A stretch of 64,000 nt of DNA, from positions 1,054,001 through 1,118,000 of the forward strand of contig OZ037881.1 of assembly GCA_964035575.1 (NCBI GenBank). Direction: 5' to 3'. The DNA comes from Rhynchopus sp. YZ270_cl-10 (taxonomy: Eukaryota; Euglenozoa; Diplonemea; Diplonemida; Diplonemidae). A program made the translations under genes and the position numbers. Each line of letters begins with the position of its first letter. Position 1 is the first letter of the stretch. Positions 48,504-57,997 of this stretch are shown here, piece by piece. The notes under the pieces are model-generated. The model had not been told where the DNA came from. It searched no databases and worked only from the letters and a program-made list of their open reading frames with translations.

Positions 48504-51500
48504 ATGGCAACAATGAAAACGCTGCTGAGCACAGTGTTGCTGCTGCAGGTTGCAGACGTGTCAGGACATGGTCGTGACGGGGCTGTGCAGGCTGCGTCGA
48601 GCATGGAAGGGCCGAAGAGGCTGTGGCCTGTCGGGGAGCTGATCCCGTGGTGGATCAACACCGTGGACGCCTACGAAGGGCAGTCTCCGATGTCGGCAGG
48701 GGACCCTCGTGTCCTGTACGCAATCCGCCACTACGAGGAGAAGACGTGTCTGCGCTTCGTGGCGTGCGCGAGTCTTGAAGAGTGCGAGGCGAAGCCAATG
48801 TGGATGGAGTTCTGGTCTGGAAACGGGTGCACTGCGGCAGTGGGTGCGCAGAACGGGAGGAACAGAATCTCGATTGGACCGGGCTGTCCACACAGAACAG
48901 CTGTGCACGAGATCGGACACGACCTTGGGCTTGACCACGAGCAGAAGAGACGCGACCGTGACGACTTTGTGGTTGTGAACACAAGCGTGGTGTCGCGCCT
49001 GGGCCAGTTCGCAAAGATGTGGACTGGGCGTGACCTGGGGAAGTACGACTACCGTGGGATCATGCACTACCCGATGTGGGCCTTCCAGCTTGAATACGGG
49101 CAGGTCGCTATCAACGCACCCTTCCGTTTGATTGGCTCCACCGGGGGGCTGAGTGCAGGGGACGTGGCAGCACTCGACTTCATGTACAACGGGTGCAGCA
49201 AGCAGTACACGGAGCCGACGTGCATGGCCTCGGTGGACACAGAGATGACACACGTGATCCCGCAGGACAAGCCGTTCCTCGTGACGTTTGCGTCGAATTA
49301 CCTCCCCGAGGACAACACGGACATTGTGCTGCATGTGAACTACGACGCGAGCACGCTGCCCGCGAGTGCGAATGTTACCTACGAGTTCAAGGGGACCGGA
49401 GAGGACTTTGTGAACGGTGGGGCACACTCGCTGATCACATACACGCCGTCTGCAGCAGAGGCGGGGGAGACGCACGCACTGGCGATGACGGTGGTTGTCG
49501 AGGGTGTGCCGCTGAAGACGTGCTACGCGTACGTGCGTGTGGCAACAGCAAACACAGTGTGCTTCGGAAAGGAGGCCAACGACCCCTTCGTGTGCAGCGG
49601 ACGTGGCACGTGCACGGGGGAGGTGATGCAGCCATGTGCGTGCGAGGCGGGCTTTGCCGGTCCTGAGTGCGAGGGTGTTGCGGAGTGCCCGCGGAACGTG
49701 GTAGACACCTTTGACACGGACATCGGCGACTGGGCACACGGGTACGTTGCCGAGATGGACGCAACACACAAGGTGGGTGCCACAGGGTCGTCGCTGCGCC
49801 TGGGCCACCCCGACTTCCTGGGGGAGACCGGTGACGAGGCAGTCCTGCCACTGTGGTCGCTGAGCATGCCGACGCGTGTTTCCTTCGACCTTGCCAAGTT
49901 CAACACTGCCGTCGGTGGGTTCAACGGAGTGAGCTTTTCTGTGGAGCCGTTCCAGGCAGGCAGAACGGACTGCTTTTCGCTGTCGTCGCAGGGCACAGGG
50001 GAGAGGGGAGAGGGACCGTACACGTGGTCTGCAACCAACCCCTCGACAGGCATTGTTTTGGCAACGTCGTGGACACTTGTGCCTGAGCAGTTCTATCACT
50101 TTGAGGTTGTGTTCGACTTCGTCACAATGACGGCTGCTGTGTCGATTGACGGCGTTGTGGAGATCACAACCTCGTTCAACCCGCAGTGCACCTCGGGCTT
50201 TGACACCGTGAAGGCGTATGGCCACGGGTGGTTGGACAACTTCGACCTGCACTGCACCGACTTCGAGTCCCCGCAGCACCCGGAAACAGAGTCGCCGCCA
50301 GCAACAGCGAGGCCCACACCGCGCCCCACACCGCTGCCGACACCAGCGCCCGACACACCGATACCAACACCGATGCCGGCGCAGTGCAACGACTACCTGG
50401 AGGACGAGGAGCCAGGCACGATTGACCGCCCTGAAGGTGACGTAGTGCACGCCCGTGGAGTGAAGGACTGCAAGAAGATGATGTGCGCGGGGATGCTGGA
50501 GGTGACCTTCACGCTCCTGGACACGGAGGACGCAGACAACACCGTGACGCTGTCGTCCTTTGACAGCGCAGGGAACGAGGCTGTGCTGGGCGTCTACTAC
50601 GGGCACGACCAGCCCCTGCCCGTACCTGTGTCTGTGTGGGGCAACGTGATGGTGCGCTTCGTGACTGCCGGGAGCCCCTTCTGCCTTCCCGGAAGCTGCG
50701 TCGCCAACAAGTACAAGGGCTACACCCTGACGTGGACGTGCCAGACCACGGCGTCGCCGACGGCCACACCAGCACCCCCGACATATGTCCCGACGTCTGC
50801 ACCGCCAACACCAGCGCCCACGGCAGAGCCGACCATTTCACCGACACCAGCGCCAGAGACCTTTGCACCTGTGTCGTTCCCGACCTTCTGCCAGACCTCG
50901 TACCTCGAGGACCTGAGGGTTGGGAACGTGGTCCACCGCAGCTACGAGACAGACGAGGAGTACTGCTGGATGATCCAGTGCAACAAGCATGTGTCCGTGA
51001 AGTGGCTGGCCATGAGCGCGCAGGAGGACCACGACTTTGTGCGTCTGTACACACGCGTGTCTGGGTCGTACGAGGAGGTGGCTGTGCACACAGGGGCAAC
51101 TCTGCCTGCAGACAGCCAGCTGCCTGGGTACGTGTTGGTGCGCTTCTCCTCCGACAGTGATGTGTCGGGCGACGGGTTTGTTATTGAATACACCTGCGAG
51201 GACCCTGTGCCCACACCTGAGCCTTCGCCGTTCCCGGGGTTCTGTGCTGTTGAGAACACGGAGACGGACCTGGTTGGGGACTTCCAGCACCCTGCTGTGT
51301 TCGGAGATGAGTACGGGAACAACGAGGAGTGGTGCTGGCTGCTGCGCTGCAGCGAGCAGCTGACGCTGACCTGGGTGCGTTTTGACACTGAGGCTGACTA
51401 CGACTACGTGTACGTGTACACACGCGACGTGAACGGAGACTTCGTCCAGGTGGTCCAAGAGTCTGGGTCTACGGCACCTGCAAGCCAGGCATACAGTGGC

Positions 51501-51971
51501 GATGTGCTTGTGCGCTTCTCCTCAGACGGGGATGTGGTCGCAGATGGGTTTGCAGTTGCGTACGAGTGTGCGGCACCACCACCATCCAAGCCGCCAACAC
51601 CGCCCCCTGTCTTTGAGTTCCCGTCGTACTGTGCGGGACACGGCGAGACTTTGGCACCGGGCACTCTTCAGCACCCGGCACCGCCTGCCAAGTCCTACGG
51701 GAACAACGAAGACAGGTGCTGGCACCTGGAGTGCGTCGGCAGCGTGCGTCTGACGTGGGTGTCGTTCTCGACGGAGTCTGGCTTCGACAAGGTGTATGTG
51801 TACAGCGTGCCTGTGGGTGCGGATGACGATGCGGCAGCCACCTACCACGGATCCAGCACACCGACGAGCATGGACGTGGCTGGTGGTGCCTTGGTGCACT
51901 TCAGTTCCGACTCCTTCGTGACCAGGAGCGGCTTTGAGCTGACCTGGACGTGTGTTGACGTAGCGCTCTAG
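48504..51971 (+). CDS. Secreted astacin-family metalloprotease with EGF-like and CUB-like modules
   Basis: 1155 residues. Residues 1-21 are a signal peptide ending VSGHG. Catalytic zinc motif HEIGHDLGLDHE has His135, Glu136, His139 and His145, followed by QKRRDRDD, and a Met-turn GIMHYP at ~187, both typical of astacins. An EGF-like module (CSGRGTC...CACEAGFAGPEC) lies near 360-395, then a lectin/MAM-like beta domain (~398-590). After that come four CUB-like modules, each with W or C motifs such as VLVRFSSDSDV, separated by Pro/Thr/Ala-rich linkers (TPAPTAEPTISPTPAP). No clear pro-domain was seen between signal and protease. Likely acts outside the cell on protein substrates; membrane anchoring is not apparent. 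Confidence 0.88.
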   Translation: MATMKTLLSTVLLLQVADVSGHGRDGAVQAASSMEGPKRLWPVGELIPWWINTVDAYEGQSPMSAGDPRVLYAIRHYEEKTCLRFVACASLEECEAKPMWMEFWSGNGCTAAVGAQNGRNRISIGPGCPHRTAVHEIGHDLGLDHEQKRRDRDDFVVVNTSVVSRLGQFAKMWTGRDLGKYDYRGIMHYPMWAFQLEYGQVAINAPFRLIGSTGGLSAGDVAALDFMYNGCSKQYTEPTCMASVDTEMTHVIPQDKPFLVTFASNYLPEDNTDIVLHVNYDASTLPASANVTYEFKGTGEDFVNGGAHSLITYTPSAAEAGETHALAMTVVVEGVPLKTCYAYVRVATANTVCFGKEANDPFVCSGRGTCTGEVMQPCACEAGFAGPECEGVAECPRNVVDTFDTDIGDWAHGYVAEMDATHKVGATGSSLRLGHPDFLGETGDEAVLPLWSLSMPTRVSFDLAKFNTAVGGFNGVSFSVEPFQAGRTDCFSLSSQGTGERGEGPYTWSATNPSTGIVLATSWTLVPEQFYHFEVVFDFVTMTAAVSIDGVVEITTSFNPQCTSGFDTVKAYGHGWLDNFDLHCTDFESPQHPETESPPATARPTPRPTPLPTPAPDTPIPTPMPAQCNDYLEDEEPGTIDRPEGDVVHARGVKDCKKMMCAGMLEVTFTLLDTEDADNTVTLSSFDSAGNEAVLGVYYGHDQPLPVPVSVWGNVMVRFVTAGSPFCLPGSCVANKYKGYTLTWTCQTTASPTATPAPPTYVPTSAPPTPAPTAEPTISPTPAPETFAPVSFPTFCQTSYLEDLRVGNVVHRSYETDEEYCWMIQCNKHVSVKWLAMSAQEDHDFVRLYTRVSGSYEEVAVHTGATLPADSQLPGYVLVRFSSDSDVSGDGFVIEYTCEDPVPTPEPSPFPGFCAVENTETDLVGDFQHPAVFGDEYGNNEEWCWLLRCSEQLTLTWVRFDTEADYDYVYVYTRDVNGDFVQVVQESGSTAPASQAYSGDVLVRFSSDGDVVADGFAVAYECAAPPPSKPPTPPPVFEFPSYCAGHGETLAPGTLQHPAPPAKSYGNNEDRCWHLECVGSVRLTWVSFSTESGFDKVYVYSVPVGADDDAAATYHGSSTPTSMDVAGGALVHFSSDSFVTRSGFELTWTCVDVAL

Positions 51972-52103
51972 AGTTGGAGGTTGGCGTTCGCACTGACAGG
52001 GAGAATGATATCATCTTTTCTAAAGGGAGAGAGCGTTCATGCTGCCCGATATTTCGGAGTGCAGTTCCGTTTTCTCCACCCTGTCTCACACTTATTCCTT
52101 CTT

Positions 52104-52127
52104 TTTGTGCACGCGAGGCACATCAAA
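52104..52127 (+). repeat. Hairpin repeat family B, variant
   Basis: TTTGTGC, loop ACGCGAG, GCACATCAAA. Confidence 0.6.
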
Positions 52128-52827
52128 CTTTCAAGTGTTCCTTCTTCTTTTTTCGTGTGGGTATTGTTTTATCACCGCATTTCATTCCAGTTGTAGTGTG
52201 TCATTTTAGTTAGGTGCAATACAGGACTGCTGTTGGTACCGAACACGCATCGCTTTTCTTTGGTTCTGTTTTTTTGGATTGCAGGCTTTTTGGCGTGGAT
52301 TTTTGATCTGCCTGGTAAAAAAAATCTGTAACTGGGAAAGGCCATAGTGAGCGACAGGAAAAGGAACTTTTCGTTGAGGTTCCTTTTCTCTTGTCTTCTT
52401 CTTCTTCTTTTTTCATTTGAACAAATACTTGAGCAGAACAACGAAGAAGACTAAGCATTCCAAGCAACGACGCAGAGGCGCATAGAACAGACGAAGGGTG
52501 CTAAAGGAGACTTCAGGCTTTTGCTGATGTCTGACTATTTGAGGCGTTTTGCATTAAAGGTTCACCTTATCTTTGCAACTTCTGCGCACTCATTACCACA
52601 CCCTTTGCCATTTTTTGCTATTGCACATGACTCTGTTTGGTTGATCTTGATATTTGCTTTTTTGGTTGTTCGATATTGCTTTGTCGCTTTCATTTGTTTT
52701 TTAAACCGAGCACTCTTGAAGCTTAGGTTCAGCTTCCAAAACATCGTCTATTTGCGTTTCTTTTTTTGGTGGTCTGTATGTCCATTTGGGGCACAGCCAT
52801 CTTCTACATTGCTATCGAATATGATAA

Positions 52828-52860
52828 GGTGACTAAGCAACGAGAGGCTTAGGGTCATCT
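52828..52860 (+). repeat. Hairpin repeat family A, copy
   Basis: GGTGACTAAGC, loop AACGAGAG, GCTTAGGGTCATC. Confidence 0.8.
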
Positions 52861-52909
52861 TATAAACTTCTATCTTTAAATTGCATCATTTTTCAGTTTT
52901 TTTATATAA

Positions 52910-52932
52910 GGTGACTGAAACTTAGAATCATC
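52910..52932 (+). repeat. Hairpin repeat family A, loop-less copy
   Basis: GGTGACTGAAACTTAG then AATCATC. The CGAGAGG loop is missing but the outer arms remain. It lies between two standard copies. Confidence 0.55.
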
Positions 52933-52951
52933 TTATGAACGTTTATTTCAA

Positions 52952-52982
52952 GGTGACTAAGCACGAGAGGCTTAGGTTCATC
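52952..52982 (+). repeat. Hairpin repeat family A, consensus copy
   Basis: GGTGACTAAGC, loop ACGAGAG, GCTTAGGTTCATC. Confidence 0.8.
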
Positions 52983-53291
52983 TCATTAGCTTTTCTTTTA
53001 ATCGCATCCTTTAGGCAGTCTCCGTCACTCTGATGCGGACTGCCGCCGTTCTGTGATATCCCACATCTTTGGGATTGTGTCCACAGCCTGCTCCTTTTAG
53101 CAGTGCTGTGACGATACCACAGTACCCTCCGACTCCCTGTAGCATCTTCTTATTGGAACAACAGAACGAGAGATCCGCTTTTCAGAGGGTTGCCCTTTGT
53201 AGCGGGATATTAGTTCTGTGGTCCTGTTATTGTAGTCTGTCTTCCATCTCCCGTACTCCCCTTCCACAGTTTTTTTCCCGATGATTTTCAA

Positions 53292-53311
53292 GATGTGTGT
53301 GCACATTCATC
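53292..53311 (+). repeat. Hairpin repeat family B, loop-less copy
   Basis: GATGTGTGTGCACATTCATC: the two arms abut with no ACGAGAGGC between them. Confidence 0.6.
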
Positions 53312-53819
53312 TTTCAAAATTTCTTTTGTTTCTTTTTGAAGATGTGGGTTGTACGTGCCTCCTTGAGGACCATCGTTATCCCCATTCTTCATTTTTGTTT
53401 GCGTTTTCTTTTGTTTCCCCGCTCATTCATTTTCTGCAGTTCTGCAAGATAGTTCAAAACCCATTGAGGAGACCCAGGAGCTCCTCTCCCCCGGCATTGA
53501 ACAGAGAGTCAGAGTGCTGCCCCATGCGCAGCATCATCCCGCATGTTGGATAGGGGTATGTCGCCTTTCGTTCATTGGCAAAAAAACAACAAAGTGACAA
53601 CGGAAAACAAAATAGCGACACTTTGATCTTTTGTCCCCCCCCCCACCATTGTACCAAAGGGCACACTGTCGACGTCTATTTGAAACCAATTTTTCTTTTT
53701 CCACTCAACCCTCCCCTACAGTGCACAACATAACCCCCACCTCCCTTGGGTTGTATTTGCCTAATCCAACCCAACCCTCTCCTATCTTCATTACTCTTTT
53801 GTTTTTCTTTTTTCCCACA

Positions 53820-55100
53820 ATGGAAAGCCTTGTCGCAGCCACACCACTGTCGCTGCCTTCTTCCGCATCATCCCACCCTACCTCCGTCCTCTCCGGAACC
53901 TCTGAGAGGATGGCACGCCTTTCAAGACGTCGCAGAAGCAGTAGCACCTCTGCTTCTCATGCACACCAGGAGGAGAACGCTTCTATTTATTTACAAGGCG
54001 CAGAGGAGGTCGCCCGCGCAAAGGGGAGAGATATGGAGAGGATTAAGGGAAGGCTGCGGGAGGCGTTATTGGAGGCTGCAGCTCATGAGGACAATGCGCG
54101 GAGCCGTGCGCAGGAGATTGAGGCACTTCATGCAACGCTACAGCTGATCCGGTCTGAGCATGCAGATGTACAGCAGACGAATGAGATGCTGCTCAAAGAA
54201 GGCTCCAATGCACGCAGCCTACGTCGCCATCTCCAAGACGAAGTTACCTCCAACCGCCGCGAACGTCTCGAACACGCCGAACTCTCCGAGAGAGGCACCC
54301 TCTGCCTTGATGAGGCTGACGCCAGGGCGTGGCTCCTACACCACCACCTTGCGGTGGGGGCGTTTGCTTCTGCTGCGCGGCTTCACATTGAAGGAGGTGC
54401 ACTACGCAAGCAGGTCAAAGAAATGCAAATCCGCATGGAAGGGCTAGCCTACAAAACGGTCACCTCCCCGCAACAAGAAAACAGTCAATCCAACGAAAGT
54501 CTTAAAGAGGAGCTTTCAGCCATGCGGCGTGAAAAAAATGAGGCAGTAGGCGCGCTTCGTGCAGAGCGTGCTGCGCATTCTTCTTTACTAGAACGGTTTC
54601 ATTCTGCTGAGGCTACCCGCGATACGGCACTTCGTCAGCTCGCGGAGGTTCCAGATTTAGAACGTCATATTGAGCAGGTAACTAGATCACGTTTAGGGGA
54701 GACTGCGTGGTTGCAGGATAGATCTGTTTTGGAAGGTTCTTTGAGGCAAAAAACGCAGGAGTTGGCGGCAATGGCAAAGAAAAGGGATAAGGCGAAGAGG
54801 AGGGAGGCTGAGGCAGTGCAGGAGGCAGTGAGGCTGCGGCGGGTGCTTGCGGAGCATCTGGGGGCGGCGGGGAAGGTGGCGGGGACAGCGTTGCTGCAGG
54901 ATGTACTGCCGCCTTCCCGCGCTGACACACCGTTGTCGTGGTCGTCTGCTGAGGCGCTGAACGCTGTAGCAGTGTCCGGGGGGCCATCAAAGGATGCTGA
55001 GGTAGCGTTCCTCCGGTCGCGAGTGAGGGAGTTGACCCACCAAGGACGTTACGCAGCAGGGTTTGCAACACCGCCCCCAGGGATGGCATCGGCCCCGTGA
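53820..55100 (+). CDS. Coiled-coil protein, unknown function
   Basis: 426 residues. The first ~60 are Ser/Pro/Arg-rich and disordered (e.g. MARLSRRRRSSSTSASH). Residues ~75-350 are almost entirely helical with heptad-like Leu, Ala, Glu and Arg (RLREALLEAAAHEDNARSRA, QEIEALHATLQLI), predicting long coiled coils. The Pro/Gly-rich C-terminus is short. No signal peptide or membrane segment. The start is the first in-frame ATG after the acceptor at 53721. A cytoskeletal or basal-body role would be typical of such a protein but is not shown. Confidence 0.65.
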   Translation: MESLVAATPLSLPSSASSHPTSVLSGTSERMARLSRRRRSSSTSASHAHQEENASIYLQGAEEVARAKGRDMERIKGRLREALLEAAAHEDNARSRAQEIEALHATLQLIRSEHADVQQTNEMLLKEGSNARSLRRHLQDEVTSNRRERLEHAELSERGTLCLDEADARAWLLHHHLAVGAFASAARLHIEGGALRKQVKEMQIRMEGLAYKTVTSPQQENSQSNESLKEELSAMRREKNEAVGALRAERAAHSSLLERFHSAEATRDTALRQLAEVPDLERHIEQVTRSRLGETAWLQDRSVLEGSLRQKTQELAAMAKKRDKAKRREAEAVQEAVRLRRVLAEHLGAAGKVAGTALLQDVLPPSRADTPLSWSSAEALNAVAVSGGPSKDAEVAFLRSRVRELTHQGRYAAGFATPPPGMASAP

Positions 55101-56004
55101 GAGGAGGAGATGGGAGTGGAGGATGTTATTTTATGAAATATTTGGTGCATGATGTAAAACCGCGAAATGGATGCCGGGCTCATTTATAACATTCACTTTC
55201 TTTCAAAAAATGTTTTTTTGTGCGCGGTGTTGGTATCCCCTGTTCAACAATTAATGTGTTTTAAAAGTGTCAAAAAAGAGGGCTAAGGGGGTGGAAATAG
55301 AAAAAAAAACAAAGCTTTGATTTTGTTGTGTTAGCACCCGTTGAGAGTCTTTCACACAGTGTCAACAGCATATTTTTTGTGCGTCATTTTTTGCAGAAAT
55401 ATTCCCCCCCCCTATACCCACGAAAAGCTAGATTTTTGTCGTTGTTAGAAGCGAGTTTTGTTTCCTCCCCCCCTTTTCTTTTTGTCATGGATGTCCAAGG
55501 TACGGTTTCACTTTTTTTCGCTTACTTCAAGCACTTGACGTTTTTTCCTTCTTTTCCCCCAAGCGCTTGATACAAAAGTGATCAAGTAAAAGCAAGTGTC
55601 AAGTACTAGGTTCTTTCAACTTTCGCGTACTTTTCCTTTCAAATACCTTGGACATCCATGCTTTGTGTACCTTTAGAGAAAATATACCCTTCCTCCCTTC
55701 ACCTTTAAAACAACCCCATTGTGTTTTCTAGATTTGATAAAACTAAAAAAACGTCACACACAGCCGCCTCCTTTTTTTCCTCTCTCCCCCCACATCTCAA
55801 CAACACATTTTCGGGGAACTTCAAACCCTCTTTGGGGTTTTGATCCTTACCTGTTGTTTGCCTAGTCAACTTTTACTGGCTGGACTTACAAGGTGTTTGG
55901 GTCTCTCTCTCTCTCTCTCTCTCTCTCCTATATATTACGATTATTCTCTCCCAATTTGTCTCTATTCTCAAAGGTGTCTTTTTTTTTGACAAAAAAAGAA
56001 GAAA
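55101..56004. other. Spacer before the PGYxGYxP protein
   Basis: Holds a fold-back element (55486-55660) and a TC dinucleotide microsatellite (55903-55926). The latter is followed by CTATTCTCAAAG at 55963-55974, a possible acceptor. Confidence 0.55.
55486..55660. repeat. Fold-back element with 17-bp inverted ends
   Basis: CATGGATGTCCAAGGTA at 55486-55502 is exactly inverted at 55644-55660. Nested ACTTGAC/GTCAAGT pairings lie inside. No coding content. Confidence 0.65.
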
Positions 56005-57252
56005 ATGGCAGGGAGTGTGGGAGGTGCGGTCGCAGGGTGTCCAGGCTATGCAGGTTACGTCCCTTCCTGCCAGCAGCCGTTGACGACGACGAACTCTGGT
56101 GTCACAACACGGATGAACCTGGTGGAGCGGAGCAACTGCTCGCAGAACATTGGCCTGAAGGGGCACACGAACCTCACTGACGAGGAGATTCTTCACGACC
56201 CTTCTATGGTCTTTGCACCCAAGCGCACTACAGAGAAGACGCTCTACGCAAGCAACGGCGACAGACGCGTCAATAAAGACGACTGGTCACCCCCCAAGAC
56301 CAAAGCGAACGTTCTAGCCCAGTCGCTAGCCTCTGTACAGGCGGCCAGCAATGAGCATCTAAAGGGTTTCCGTGCCACGTCGACGTATGCCAACAGCTTT
56401 GCCTCTGAGCAAAATAAAGACAGTCAGTTCTTCTCCACTGTGCAGCAGATAGAGTACAACGATGCGAAGGAGGATCTGCAGAAGACGTCACACAATACAC
56501 GGTCTAGCGCACGCCTTCAGGTCCCGATGATGAAAAAGCTTGAAAAACGGTGCACCGATTCGGCAATGGAGCCGCCTCAACCGACGTTCCTGGAGGGGCA
56601 GGAAAAGCGGGTTGGGCACAAACCGGAGACTTCGAGGGCTCAGGAGTACGTCAAATTCCTTGGTGCACACGTAAGCGTTTCATCCTCCCAACGCGAATAC
56701 GGCGTCCGTGGATACAACCCCAGCAACAACATGCCCTCCGGCATCGCCGACATGAACAAATCCTCTACCACCGCAGACCTCTGCTCAGGAACAAGCAAGA
56801 GCACCCTAGGCCTGCGTCTGCCTGGATACCTTGGCCACGTACCTGCAGGGAAAGACTCTGCCGCAACCATCGACCGGACTGGACGGCCCGATTTGACGAA
56901 GATGAATGCACAGAACACACGGATAATCTGCACATCGCGCAGAACGCTACCAGGGTATGCGGGGTACGAACCGAAGTCGCTTGTCAATGACACGGGGCGT
57001 CCGAACTGTCCTGACATAGCGCAAACCTCGTCAGGACTCTGTGCGACAGCTGTCGTGGTCAGCAGTCCTGAGGAAAAGGCCATGAACGACACAGAATTCG
57101 CAAAGCAAGGTGGTATTAGGAAGTTCTTCACACAAGGCGACGGCCAGCCAGACCACTCCATCTCCGAACAGTACTTCGTCAAGTTCCGTCCCATGGAGGG
57201 ATCACTCAAAATGGGTGCCCCCCTCGAGCGTTCGATACCCAGAACCAAGTGA
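56005..57252 (+). CDS. Probable ciliary microtubule inner protein (PGYxGYxP motifs)
   Basis: 415 residues. Three motifs of the type PGYxGxxP are visible: PGYAGYVPSC near residue 13, PGYLGHVPAG near 273, and PGYAGYEPKS near 315. Such motifs characterise the FAM166/CIMIP2 group that lines ciliary doublet microtubules. The rest is hydrophilic and poorly ordered, with RVNKDDW and VRGYNPSNN stretches. No signal peptide or membrane segment. The start follows a poly-T/poly-A leader. Assignment rests on the motif alone, so a more general axonemal protein is possible. It fits a flagellated cell. Confidence 0.5.
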   Translation: MAGSVGGAVAGCPGYAGYVPSCQQPLTTTNSGVTTRMNLVERSNCSQNIGLKGHTNLTDEEILHDPSMVFAPKRTTEKTLYASNGDRRVNKDDWSPPKTKANVLAQSLASVQAASNEHLKGFRATSTYANSFASEQNKDSQFFSTVQQIEYNDAKEDLQKTSHNTRSSARLQVPMMKKLEKRCTDSAMEPPQPTFLEGQEKRVGHKPETSRAQEYVKFLGAHVSVSSSQREYGVRGYNPSNNMPSGIADMNKSSTTADLCSGTSKSTLGLRLPGYLGHVPAGKDSAATIDRTGRPDLTKMNAQNTRIICTSRRTLPGYAGYEPKSLVNDTGRPNCPDIAQTSSGLCATAVVVSSPEEKAMNDTEFAKQGGIRKFFTQGDGQPDHSISEQYFVKFRPMEGSLKMGAPLERSIPRTK

Positions 57253-57642
57253 ATGATGGCATAATGTGGGGGGGATATAGTGAAGACTGAACAGCAGCTA
57301 CACTAAAACAGATGACAAGAAAACCTCTTTTTCCAAAGGGGTTGTTGAAAGGTTTAAAAAAGGAAGAGTTTTGGGGCCCGTGTGGGGAGTGGTTTTACAC
57401 AAAATACAACAAAGGCAAAAAAAAAGGGTTTCAGGGTGGGGGGAGAATACACTATAAAAGAAACAGTTGGTTATTTTATCTATCTTCTATTCATTGTTTT
57501 TTGTTTATTAGCCGGCTTCTGCCCTTCTGTACAAAAAAAGAAACCATGAGGAAGTTCTTCCCCCAATCCCCTATATTTTCTAGCTGATTCGACATAATAC
57601 CGATTTATGCTGACATTACGTCCACCCCGCTCTCTCACCAAA

Positions 57643-57674
57643 CACTGTTACGAGAGGGCTTTGCACTTTCAATC
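57643..57674 (+). repeat. Repeat family C, copy 4
   Basis: CACTGTTACGAGAGGGCTTT followed by GCACTTTCAATC. The end resembles the family D tail, so it may be a C/D hybrid. Confidence 0.55.
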
Positions 57675-57690
57675 TTCTCTTTTTTTTCAA

Positions 57691-57721
57691 GATGACTAAT
57701 CCCGAGAGGCTTAGTATCATC
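57691..57721 (+). repeat. Hairpin repeat family A, copy
   Basis: GATGACTAATC, loop CCGAGAG, GCTTAGTATCATC. The outer G.T of other copies is here A-T. Confidence 0.7.
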
Positions 57722-57751
57722 TTATAAACTTTTCTTTGGGTGGGGTAATGA

Positions 57752-57872
57752 CTGTATACCTGCTTACAGCTTCCCTGTAAACCACTCCCATGCGCAACAC
57801 TCCGGGGTTCGATAACCCGCGGAGTATCAGTGCCTGCGTCCCAACGGCGTTTTGCACTATCAACTTCACTTT
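57752..57872 (+). repeat. Repeat family D, full-length copy 2
   Basis: Matches 4575-4695 over about 120 nt. Hairpins CTTACAG/CTGTAA and ACTCCGGGGTT-CGAT-AACCCGCGGAGT, then the CAGTGCCTGCGTCC tail. Confidence 0.75.
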
Positions 57873-57997
57873 CTTTCCCCCCCTCTACATTTCCAATTTT
57901 CCATGCGTTTTATACGGTCTAATAAAACACCCCTCGCAATACAACATTCCCCTTTAGGTGTGCTCCCCTTTACACTTTGGTGGGGGGCTATAGCAAT

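Larger units (their letters stand above)
51972..53819. other. Intergenic region between astacin and coiled-coil genes
   Basis: No gene recognised. It contains A and B hairpins, two of which lack the loop. A pyrimidine tract ending CCCCTACAG at 53721 probably supplies the acceptor for the coiled-coil gene, giving a 98-nt 5' UTR. Confidence 0.6.
57253..57997. other. Spacer before the 710-residue gene
   Basis: Contains family C, A and D copies. The acceptor is probably GGGGGCTATAG at about 57992, or CCCTTTAG at 57957. Confidence 0.55.

Noticed and set aside
48561-50606. 681-codon minus-strand ORF opposite the astacin gene
   Set aside because: It is a shadow of a GC-rich gene. Its Arg/His/Val-rich composition has no domain, while the + frame has complete motifs.
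53631-53819. N-terminal extension of the coiled-coil protein
   Set aside because: The extra residues come from a C/T-rich leader containing the probable splice acceptor at 53721.
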